This document shows positions 35,064-44,584 of a stretch of 64,000 nucleotides of DNA, piece by piece (the stretch's first letter is position 1; each line of letters begins with the position of its first letter). The position numbers were made by a program, and so were the translations under genes. Below the pieces are notes generated by a model, which saw only the letters and a list, made by a program, of their open reading frames with translations, searched no databases and was not told where the DNA came from. Where the stretch lies: assembly GCA_015680905.1 (NCBI GenBank), contig CM027378.1:103003501-103067500 (forward strand). The letters are read 5' to 3'. The DNA is from Coptis chinensis. Taxonomy: Eukaryota; Streptophyta; Magnoliopsida; Ranunculales; Ranunculaceae.

Positions 35064-36728
35064 GAGTAATGCTATACGTACCAACAGTTATACCAACAAA
35101 TAAACACCGACTGACGTGTTACCCAATTTTCCTCAAAACTCCATGCTGACTAGGATTTCCACTAACAAAGTTTACACTCCCATCCATGGTTTATGTCCAA
35201 CACTCCAAGTATCACATAGGTTATTATCCACATGGCCCAAAATATCGCCGAGATATTCGAGATATATATCATTTTTTGGGTACACCGAGATGAAATAATC
35301 CGATATATCTCAATTGAATATTGAATATATTTTTTCTCGATATATTTTGTAATTTCCGATATAATGATATATATCGACCGATATATACGATATATTCGAT
35401 ATAAATTGTTGATTTTGACCGATATTATTGACTTTGACTGATATATTGACAATATTTCCGATATAATCGACAATATATCCGATATAAGACAAAATTTTGA
35501 CTGGTCAACAAAAAAATAGATATTTCTGATATTTTCGATATATCTGATATATCTCGGTTTTTTTGTACATCGAAATATACCAAAAAAAGTGTTGGACATA
35601 AACCATGGATGGGAGTAGGGGTGTCTCTTTTTGCCGAATTTCTGATTTTTATGAAATTCGACCCGAAATTGGTTTGGCTCTGGATGTAGTTTTCATGGGC
35701 CGATTTTCCGATTTCCGAAAATTCCGAAAAAAAATTTGATCGGATTCGGATATCTCTAAAAACCAATCCGATCCGATATCTGATCCGAAAGTTTCGATAT
35801 ATAGCCGATCCGAAATTTCTGATATTATTGCCGATTTATTCCGAAAATATGTACTTCTCTCACTATCCACTTGATTAGATCTCGACCAGATCTCGACCGT
35901 TCATTCATTTTCTAGTTTTTTACTTCCAAAAACAAAATAAAAATATAACCTAGCCGTTATTTCCCCACTTGAATTAGACTACTCCACTGTCATTACACGT
36001 CTGCCATAACAACAATAATATAAAAAAAAAAAAAAAAAACCCCATTGAGTCATACAATGACTTCCAGACCAATCCAAAAACCAAATTCCAATAGATAGAA
36101 TATTATGTAAAACTACTTAGAGTCCAAAACCAAAATCCATTATTCATGCAGACACTTCACGCTTCAATTTCCACACATGAAAAAAGATTGAAACATTATA
36201 AATACCCAGACCTCAACAAAATGCAATGCTTGCTGTTGGTGGCTGCAGGTTCTTTTTTTTCATTTTTTCTTGGATCACTTGTTTGAATGAAAATGAGTTT
36301 TCTCAGTAAACAAGTGCGTATTGCTGTTGGTACATTAGTGTTGTGGACATGATTTTCTCTCCCTATAATGAACATTGGCGTATGATATTCCAAAAATAAT
36401 TAAAAGTAAAGAGATCTTTGAAAATTTACCAAGTATTTCAAAATTTCCGAATTATTCTAAAATTTCCGAAAGTTTCGAAATTAGAAATATATTTTGAATC
36501 CGAAAAAAAATTGGATCGGATTTGGCTAGCATATTAGGTTCCGAAAAAAATTAGGAAAAATTCCAAAAGAGGTTAATCCGATCTGATCCAATCCGAAGTC
36601 ACCCCTAGATGGGAGTGTAAACTTTGTTAGTGGAAATCCTAGTCAGCATGGAGTTTTGAGGAAAATTGGATAACACGTCAGTCGGTGTTTATTTGTTGGT
36701 ATAACTGTTGGTACGTATACCTTTACTC
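35064..36728. mobile_element. Inverted-repeat DNA element (MULE-like foldback), interrupted by a hAT element
   Basis: Left arm 35064-35203 (gagtaatgctatacgtacc...ggtttatgtccaacac) is the near-perfect reverse complement of the right arm, which starts at 35589 and ends at 36728. The right arm is split by the 992-bp hAT element at 35616-36607. Arms of about 140 bp surround a 380-bp core made almost wholly of 'gatatatcg/cgatatatc' words. Without the hAT insert the element would be about 665 bp. No coding capacity. Long terminal inverted repeats suggest a Mutator-like or foldback element, but the usual 9-bp duplication was not found; 129-bp direct repeats flank it instead. Confidence 0.7.
35616..36607. 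mobile_element. Non-autonomous hAT element
   Basis: 992 bases starting TAGGGGTG and ending CACCCCTA, with a perfect 8-bp target duplication GATGGGAG at 35608-35615 and 36608-36615. The ends are rich in 'ccgatccgaaatttc'-type words facing inward. No transposase. Removing it restores the right arm of the surrounding inverted repeat exactly (ccatggatgggag | tgtaaactttg). Confidence 0.92.
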
Positions 36729-36857
36729 TTTTTACAAATGCAATTAAATAAATGCTATCTATTGACTTTTTTGTAGTAGTGACACTACCTATTCTAAATT
36801 TGAAAGCCTCCGAAGAAACTCTCAATAACCTTTTCATTTCCTATTTTCTAAAACTCC
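36729..36857 (+). repeat. 129-base direct repeat, right copy
   Basis: Near-identical to 34934-35062, including the terminal bases of the CACTA element (ttgacttttttgtagtagtg) although no CACTA body precedes it here. Confidence 0.9.
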
Positions 36858-37516
36858 AGCATTCTTTTTGCTACAATGCAAATTACCCTTTAGAAAGTAA
36901 GCAATGCCATATGTAGTAAACTTATTATGTTGATCCTACCTTTTAGAAATCAGGAGACAAGTGTATGGTTGTTATCAATGTTAGTTTTGTTTGTTTTGAT
37001 ATTCATTCGCTTCCATCCATTATATTATTATATTCTCTCACGCACTCAATGATTTACATTTATTTTTGCAGCAATCTAGGAAGTATGTCTTAGGTTCTTC
37101 CAACTTGAATTGTTTCACATTCTGACAGTCTGAAGTAAGCTTTACTTGCTTTTCTATCTTTCTTACTTATTATCATTCTTCGTCTCTCCTTTCTGTCTAG
37201 AGTTGGAATACTCTTGTTTTTATAAAATCATGAACTATAAAAATTAAAGAGTAAAACAAAGCTACTGAACTCCCTACCAGTGTTGAATTCATCAATTGAA
37301 ATAAATGTACGAGACTAGTTGCATTGATTTCACAAAAAAAAAAAATTGCACTTGCTGCAATCATCCATTTCTAAAAAAAAAAAGATAACAATATCTATTG
37401 CAACTAGTGCGGTTTTCTTGAAAATGCTACTAACATCTGGTGTCATTAAAGTTCCTCATATGAAATCTCTACTACCGCGTACCACCAGCTGTCATATCGT
37501 GAGTACTTCATGCATA
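36858..37516. other. Intergenic DNA / 3' flank of the FAR1-like gene
   Basis: No gene recognised. It lies just beyond the inferred stop of the minus-strand FAR1-like fragment and could hold its 3' UTR. Confidence 0.4.
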
Positions 37517-38369
37517 TCAATGCAAAACTCCATCACCTAATATCAAGCAAAAATTCAACAGCTAATATATACAACACTAAAAGGTTAAAAAACAATTCAA
37601 AAAATCAGTGTTTACCGTACCCGAGCTAGAATAAAAACTATCATCACTGTTAGAATTTGTATTAGTTTCATCCTCGTCATCACATGAAGAAGTTTGCAAA
37701 GTTTTTTCGCTGCAAGACAATTAACATTACAAAGAATATGTGAAATGCACTTTTATGATTAAAAATAAAAGAAAAATAAAGTGGCGTTTCTTACCCATTA
37801 TTAAGCATTGGACAATTTCTTTTGTCATGAGGCACTCTAACTTTATTACAGCCATTGCACCGCCTACCTTTATTCTGTTTCCCCTTCCTGAGTGCTTTCT
37901 CTTTTCCCCTTTTAAGCCTTTTTCCGCACCCGTTTGCCCTTGCTTGACTTGGATCCTTGTAACTGTTTTCCAAATTCAAACTTTTATTTTCAGAAAGACT
38001 ACTTTTATCGCGTGTTGCTGCTACACTTGTCCCACAATCAACTAACTTCTTATTCTCTTCAAGTGCACCATCTAAAGCATCAATATACACTTTAATTGCT
38101 TCTTTACTCCTAAGAGCTTTATCAACTACAACGGTAGACATTTGAATCAATTCATTCCTCTTCGTGAGGTATAGTTTATCATCTTGTATCTCCATTCCAC
38201 CATCATCAATGACTGTCTCTGATTTTGCAGTTTTACACCATCTCTTTAAAATGTATTGGTTCAGCAATTTATCAAAATCATGCATCTTTTTCAAATATCC
38301 CAATACGTGTCTACAAATGACCCCCGAGCTTTCAAACATCTTGCAACTGCATGAAGCAAGATCCAAATC
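37517..38369 (-). CDS. FAR1-related (MULE transposase-derived) protein, C-terminal exons only
   Basis: Three minus-strand exons: 38369-37795, 37709-37621 and a short last one, 37536-37517, joined in phase by GT/AG introns. The first encodes DLDLASCSCKMFESSGVICR then HVLGYL, a SWIM zinc finger (CxC..CxH) as in FAR1/FHY3 and Mutator-like transposases, followed by ILKRWCKTAK. A Lys/Arg-rich stretch ending in a zinc-knuckle-like CNGCNKVRVPHDKRNCP follows. The second exon is an acidic Ser/Asp/Asn tail. The FAR1 DNA-binding domain and the transposase core are missing: upstream (above 38370) lies an oppositely oriented RPA-like gene. Splice sites and frame look intact, so it could be the end of a gene whose front was lost. 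FAR1-type proteins act as nuclear transcription factors or transposases; which applies here cannot be told. Confidence 0.7.
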
Positions 38370-38436
38370 CTATAACCAATAAAGAAGCACACTAAAACAA
38401 TAACTTTACACCATATAAAACACTCAAAGTAGTAGT
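38368..38436. repeat. 70-base dispersed repeat, copy 1
   Basis: tcctataaccaataaagaagcacac continues into ctaaaacaataactttacacc and aaaacactcaaagtagtag. Copies lie at 43340-43405 and 43503-43592. Copy 1 includes the 3' splice site before the FAR1-like SWIM exon. Confidence 0.85.
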
Positions 38437-38694
38437 TATAAATATATCTATCAATCTTCATAATCGAGCAAAGAAAACAAAAATCTCAACTCAATACAAC
38501 ATCTCGGCCTCCATCAAGGTAATATTCAATTCATATATATTATTTATTTTTTAGACAAAAAAATTTATTGATTCAACAACATATGCAATGGTTATGTAAA
38601 TCTGTATAGAATAACTTATTTATACCTTCACTATAACTGTTGACGTGTTTCCAATATTCTAATCTTTTATACAATTTGTGACAAGGTTACAAAT

Positions 38695-41665
38695 ATGGCA
38701 ATTCAGTACCATATGTTGAATACCATCAACCGTTCAAAAACTGCTTGGAAATTAAAAGTTAGGGTCGTGCGAAAGTGGGATGATCTTTATTCTAAAAACC
38801 TAGCTATCAAACACAGAGAAGTCCTTCTTATGGACGAACAGGTTTGTGTTTAATTAGTACTAGATTTACTGTTTATTATTTAATTGTTGTTTATAAAAAA
38901 AATATATTGTATGTATTATACAAGGCAACCAAATTCAAGTTAAATATGGGGTGAAATTAACAAAGACGTTTGAAAAGCATATGCAACTAGATGCACTATT
39001 ACTTTATTGAAAATTTTGACATTGGTGCCACAATATAATTCACCTAAATACCGTGTTGCACCACATGATTACAAACTCGAGTTGAATCAAACTACTATAA
39101 TCAAAGTTGTCACTAATCACGATGTGCAGATTCCTCAAAACCTATTTTCATTCACTTCTTTAGATGATATTGACTCAAACAAGGACAACATAGTCCTTAC
39201 AGGTAATACGTTACATTTAACCAAAACAACTATTACAATAACTTTGTATACACTGCAGATGTCGTAAGACTACTACTGAAGGTTAAAACAGTTGAAACAT
39301 CAACCATAAGAGGATGCAATACAAGGAAAAGATGAGATATAATCATGGCAGACACAACGTATAACAAATAAATTATATATATTATGTTTCACAAGTTCAA
39401 TTTTATTTTTATTTACACAGATTCTTATTCTTCATACTATTCAATGCAGAAACACTGTACTTAGAATCACATTGTGGAGTAGTGCAATGGATCAGATTCC
39501 AACTGACTTCATTAATTCACTGGACAAAAATTATGTGTTAATAGTAACATCAACTTCAGGAAAGGTAATCATATTCTTCTTTGTTTTCAAAATACTATTT
39601 CTTTGCATTCATGATAGTTAATTTTACCAAAATCACAGGATATTTTCTCCAATCAACATTTGGAACAAAAATATATACAAACTTGCAAATACCTGAAGTT
39701 GAATCAATCATGGAAAGGTAACAAAATTTCATATTAATTGTATTCAATTTATTTGATTTTCTTTTTCTAAAAGTAATAACAATTTCCAAACATGCAGAGC
39801 GCAACAAATAAAAGAAGAAGCACAGGAAGAAGAAAAAAACGATTTAGAACAAATAAAAACAGGGGACGAGATACAGAGCTTAACTAACATCATAAATCAA
39901 GATAACCCTATAAAGGTAACAACAACTAATCATCATTCGCTAAACAATTTATATCATATAATATTATTAATACAATTTATTTTGATTTTTCATAAACAGG
40001 AAAAGTCGTTCCTGTGCATAGCAAAAGGTTTCTAAGATTTTAAATGACGACATATTACCATGATATTATAAAGCTTGCGAAAATTGCGTCAGTAAGCTTG
40101 AAGAAATTAACTCTAGACTTTGGTGTGATAGATGTGAAAAATATCCAAAACATTCCAGAAGGTATGTGTTGTGAATAGGACAATGCGGAAACAACGTTAC
40201 CCACAATAAATAGATCGATCAATCCTATACAAAGATTGATCATTCTCACTAGACAAGACTTCAACACCTTCCAAGTACTATCCCAACGCTTCTCATTAAT
40301 AATTTAACAAACATATAAAGTAAAGATAATAATACAAAAGAGAACCAACCACAAGACAAGAATATATCATGGTTCGGCAATTTGCCTATGTCCACACTGG
40401 CGAGATCCAAACTTTACTAGATGTCCAGAGTAACAGATTACAAGAGCTCACAAAGAATAAACACTCAACTCACTAAGAATTTCTCTCTTACAATCTCTCT
40501 CTTTCTTTCTTTTGGTTAGATTAGATTTCTACAGAAAAAACCTATATATTTATACTATTTCAGAAAACTTCCAAAATAAGTCAAATTTGTGCTGAAATAC
40601 GGTGGAGTGCGACCCGCGCCCATATGAAGCAAAAGGGAGCGCAGGGTGCGCTTATGTGCGCTGAAGAGCCTGGAAGTTAACCAAGGCATGAGCGCGACCT
40701 GCGCCCATGTCAAGGCAAAAAGGAGCGCAGGGTGCGCCCTATATGAAAAAAGCAAAAATCTCCATTTTTCTCTACAGTATGACTATGTAGGAAAATTATA
40801 AAACATGTCTATTATGATCAATTAGGTATTTGTTTGTTTTTTTTTTTTTTTTTTTCCACTTTTGAAAAATAGGTACAAATTAAAATTCGAGATCACAGAT
40901 GATGAAAGTTACACAACCACAATTGCATTTGGAAATATAGGAAAAGTCATGATCAAACATTCGGAGGATGAACTCTATAAAATTGAAAAACAGGTAAAAA
41001 CATCTTTAATTAAAACAATATATTACAATTCTTTAAACAAACCACTAATCATTTCTTTTTTGAATTATTTTAGAAAAATGGAAAAGAAATGGTTGAGAAG
41101 ATATTGAAAAACATTGTTGGAAAAAAATTCAATTTTCGCATGAAAGAATCCAATAACAGCAACAATTATAACACGAAATCGTTTGTTCTTTTGTATGCAT
41201 GTCTTGTGAGCAATGATGAAGAGGTATGTATATACATTAAATGTCGTTTCAGAATTTATACATATGATTATTACATAACAATTTTTGTTTTCGACAAAAC
41301 TGCAGGTATCAAATAAAATAGATCTTACATATAAGGTACTAATTAGCATATCTAACGTCAATTAATTAAAAAATAACCATCAAAATTTCTAACATAATTG
41401 GAACATTTCTCTATTAATACAGGAAACAAACTCAGAGGTAGTTGCTATTGAAAAACCAATAATGGAAAACCGAAAAAAATCTATGACGGAACCTCCAAAA
41501 GACTTTAGATCTCAAGGTAACCATTTATATATATTAAATGTCTTAGTAAATTTAATCTTTCAAAATAAAACAAATGGAAATCTAATTACTTTTTCTATAT
41601 TATTTTTCAACAGGACAATCACTTGGAATGAAAATAGTTTCTACTCAAAGGAGTATAACTGAATA
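38695..41665 (+). pseudogene. RPA70-like single-stranded DNA-binding protein (DUF223/OB-fold), decayed, about 12 exons
   Basis: Exons with good splice borders: 38695-38841 (KTAWKLKVRVVRKWDDLYSK, first OB fold), about 38927-39199 (YRVAPHDYKLELNQ..VQIPQNLFSF), 39259-39358, 39450-39564 (NTVLRITLWSSAMDQIP), 39618-39717 (GTKIYTNLQIPEVES), 39798-39915, 40000-40161 (YKACENCVSKLEEINSRLWC then DRCEKYPKHSR, the C-terminal CxxC..CxxC zinc finger), 40873-40993, 41074-41223, 41306-41335, 41423-41516 and 41614-41665. This is the order of plant RPA1-like proteins, which bind single-stranded DNA; relatives are often carried by Helitrons. It is dead: a frame slip in exon 2 near 39005, a TGA in exon 3 (39332), a phase break at exon 5, and a frame slip plus TGA in exon 7. 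A solo LTR sits in the intron after exon 7. Confidence 0.8.
40167..40776. mobile_element. Solo LTR, Ty1/copia-like (fossil)
   Basis: 610 bases beginning TGTTGTGAATAGG and ending CTCTACA, flanked by a perfect 5-bp duplication GTATG (40162-40166 and 40777-40781). It contains the 'atggttcggcaatttgcctatgtccac' tract common in plant copia LTRs and a degenerate tandem pair built on 'gcgcagggtgcgc' (about 40605-40740). No internal region remains. It sits in an intron of the RPA-like pseudogene. It looks whole as an LTR and fairly young, judging by the perfect duplication. Confidence 0.85.
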
Positions 41666-43339
41666 ACTGAGTGGGCATTAGGAATTAGTTATCATTGGAT
41701 CATAAGTTATGTTAAGAGTTCATTTTGGTTGAATTAGTTATCATTGGATCATAAGCTACAATTTATTATTGTGTTTGTGTTGTTCATGCATGATGAACAA
41801 AAATAGGAATTCATTTTGAATGGATAATAAGTTATGCTACAATTTATTATTGTGTTTGTGACTTGGACTAGAATATGTATACATAGAGTAAAAATTAGGG
41901 GAATGAAATCCATGAATAAGGAAAATCAACACCTAAAAAGATTGACGGATAACCTCACAAGTACTGTATACGGTATATACCTTCAAAGAGTGAATAGTAC
42001 TGCTGCTCCCAAGTGCAAAATTATGCCCTGTTGGCAAATGACACCAAGTGATGCGTACTTCTTTACTCATAAACTTCACCACAACTAATTGTAACCGCAA
42101 TAGCCATACCAGACTGTACACAAGAATGAATCTTCTTAAGCACATAAGCAAGCAGAGAGATAGATTACATATACAATGATGAAATTCATTAGCTAGAAGA
42201 CTTAATTACCATAATCATTATCCATCACTCATAGATACAAAGCTCCAATGTCTACGATTTTCTCTGCTGTTATATATATAGTTTTTCCCTCAACCTGAAC
42301 CAAGAAGAAAGTGAAGGAGTAAAAGATCATCAGCTTTAAAAAAAAATACATTTTGAAAGTATATATGCTTAGACAAACTCAAGTTAGTCAATAGTGGATC
42401 CCTATGTACAGTGCCAAATCTTTTTCTGGACTTGGTCCCTATTGGATACCTCACCGATCTTCTACAAAATACTCAGCTCAATGTGAAAAATCGTTTCTTG
42501 CAAGTGAGATCTCCATAATCATAACCTGAAACTTCTTTTGAGTGCTCACATAACAAGATCTTAATGTATGGTAAAACCAAATGGAGTCCCACTTCCAAGT
42601 GCTAGAGAAAGGGTCTATATAAAATCCAGACATTGTTCAGCTCCTCAGTAAAACCAAATGGAGTCCCACTTTCAGTGGAGTTTTTATTGCTGCCAACATG
42701 ATACTGTATTATTGATGCATCTAACTTTAAAATCTCATTGGTAGCTTTGAACATCTTCTGTGCAATATTATTTTAACATAGCTAATTTGCGGGTTAATTT
42801 CAAATGATCCACATTTCAGCCTATTGCCAACTGGAGCATTATTATTAAAAAATTATAATTTGAAAGTAGTTAAACGCTCACTCCCGAGCAAAGGAGAATA
42901 TGTTAAAAGCAACTACAAACTGGCTAATGATTGAGAAATATAGCCTGTTTTCAGTGTGGTAACACAGAGGGGTGGTGGGGGGACTGATTCTAATCTTGCA
43001 ATAGAAAACGATGTCAAACGATGCTACTCAATCTTAAACAACTTAAACAACGGCCACTAAAAACTTTTCGCACCTAGAAATTCTTCGGTGTAACTCGACT
43101 TTGCCATGTTCAATTACACTACAGTAAATCCGTATACGACATAGTGTCCTGCAATGAAAGCTAGGTAAAAACTATTATGCTACATTTTCAAATAGGTAAG
43201 ATGCATCTAAGGCTCCACCTAATAAATGGGCTTCTTTAAAGAGAATTCCCCCAAAGCGAGGGGATGTGTTAAAGCTGATTATTTCCAAAGTTGTACAAGG
43301 TGTTGTTACTGCATCCTGATTCTCCATAGAAACTGTCCT

Positions 43340-43405
43340 ACTAAAACAATAACTTTACACCGTATAAAACACTCAAAGTAGCAGGATTCTTAATAAACAA
43401 AAGAG
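43340..43405. repeat. 70-base dispersed repeat, copy 2
   Basis: Shares ctaaaacaataactttacac and the tail ggattcttaataaacaaaagag with copy 3. Confidence 0.85.
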
Positions 43406-43502
43406 TCCCAGCCACCTAAATTTATTATTTGGATAAACCAAAAAATAAAAATCACCATCAATAACCCACACCCAAAAATTACAGACTTATGATTTGGATA
43501 TA

Positions 43503-43592
43503 ATCCTATAACCAATAAAGAAGCACACTAAAACAATAACTTTACACCGTATAAAACACTAAAAGTAGTAGGATTCTAAATAAACAAAAGAG
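43503..43592. repeat. 70-base dispersed repeat, copy 3
   Basis: Combines the left extension seen in copy 1 (atcctataaccaataaagaag) with the right extension seen in copy 2 (ggattctaaataaacaaaagag). It is therefore the most complete version. Confidence 0.85.
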
Positions 43593-43939
43593 TTTAACTT
43601 ATAAATACTAGAGAATCAATCAATAACACGTTCAAACAACCTGCAGACTTACATCTCTCATCTTCAACACCTAGGTAAACTACTACGCTTTCAAAGTTAC
43701 ATATAAATTTATTGTTCTATGAATTCTTGATTATTGCTCTATTCGAAATCTATTTATCACATGCATATATTTAGTACATATATCACTTATCTGAATTGAA
43801 CTACAACACTATCACATAGATTGGTATCAATCATCATATGTGACCATGATTTATCATCTTAACACATTAGCTACATTGAAATTTGTAACTTATTCATAAA
43901 ATAACATACTAATTTTTTTTTAAATTTATATGCAGCAAT

Positions 43940-44584
43940 ATGGATCATAATACAATCTTTTCTATTTCAAGGAAAGCAATATTTAATCAAATCTTGATGG
44001 AAATCAATATTTATAAACCACCGGTTTACACAACAAAAGTGAAGGGTGACAAATTTGGATCAACTGTAACAATAGATGTTCCTATTCTGAAAGGAATATT
44101 TAAAGAAGACTGTGACAAATATGATGAAGATGAAGATTCAACCCTGCAAACATCCTATGGAACTCTTGAAGAAACACAGAATAAAGCCGAGAATGAAGTT
44201 GCACAAGCCGCTCTCACATCACTACGTCAATGGTACAAATTCGAAGTCAAAGATTTCAACTTCACAGAACTTAAAGAAGCAAGAAGCGAAATCAATCATC
44301 TACGTCAAATTCATGAAAAAACTACAAAGGAAATCAAACATCTTCAAAAAGCCAATGGACAATTTCATGAAATAAATCAAGGCCTACATGTTGATATCAT
44401 GCACATTGGACAAGAAAATAAAGAATTGCGAACAACACTTGCTAATGTTGAAACAAAAAACAAAGAATTGCGAACATCAATTGTTAATGTTGAAACAATC
44501 AACATAAGTGATGATGAAGATAAACAAATGGACACGACAACTGGTGAAGATTCTGACATAATCAACATTACTAATGATGAATAG
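43940..44584 (+). CDS. dsRBD-like domain plus coiled coil, 214-residue protein
   Basis: Open frame from ATG 43940; a polypyrimidine tract and AG acceptor end just five bases upstream (43934), so the ATG may lie in a second exon. Residues about 23-95 (PPVYTTKVKGDKFGSTVTID, then a degenerate KAENEVAQAALTSL helix) follow the pattern of plant double-stranded RNA-binding motifs (PxYxT...F.STV.V ... KAE..AA..AL..L). Residues about 105-195 are charged and heptad-like, ending in two repeats of ENKELRT/KNKELRT. The C-terminus is acidic (SDDEDKQ, GEDSD). The dsRBD call is by pattern only. Proteins of this type would bind structured RNA, but the function here is unknown. It lies 2.3 kb downstream of the RPA-like pseudogene on the same strand. 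Confidence 0.5.
   Translation: MDHNTIFSISRKAIFNQILMEINIYKPPVYTTKVKGDKFGSTVTIDVPILKGIFKEDCDKYDEDEDSTLQTSYGTLEETQNKAENEVAQAALTSLRQWYKFEVKDFNFTELKEARSEINHLRQIHEKTTKEIKHLQKANGQFHEINQGLHVDIMHIGQENKELRTTLANVETKNKELRTSIVNVETINISDDEDKQMDTTTGEDSDIINITNDE

Larger units (their letters stand above)
41666..43936. other. Intergenic DNA with short local duplications
   Basis: No gene recognised. A roughly 45-base stretch (gttatcattggatcataagctac...) is repeated at 41685-41865. 'gtaaaaccaaatggagtcccactt' occurs twice near 42571 and 42650. Two further copies of the 70-base repeat are at 43340-43405 and 43503-43592. A TATATATA box-like run lies at 42271. Confidence 0.45.
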
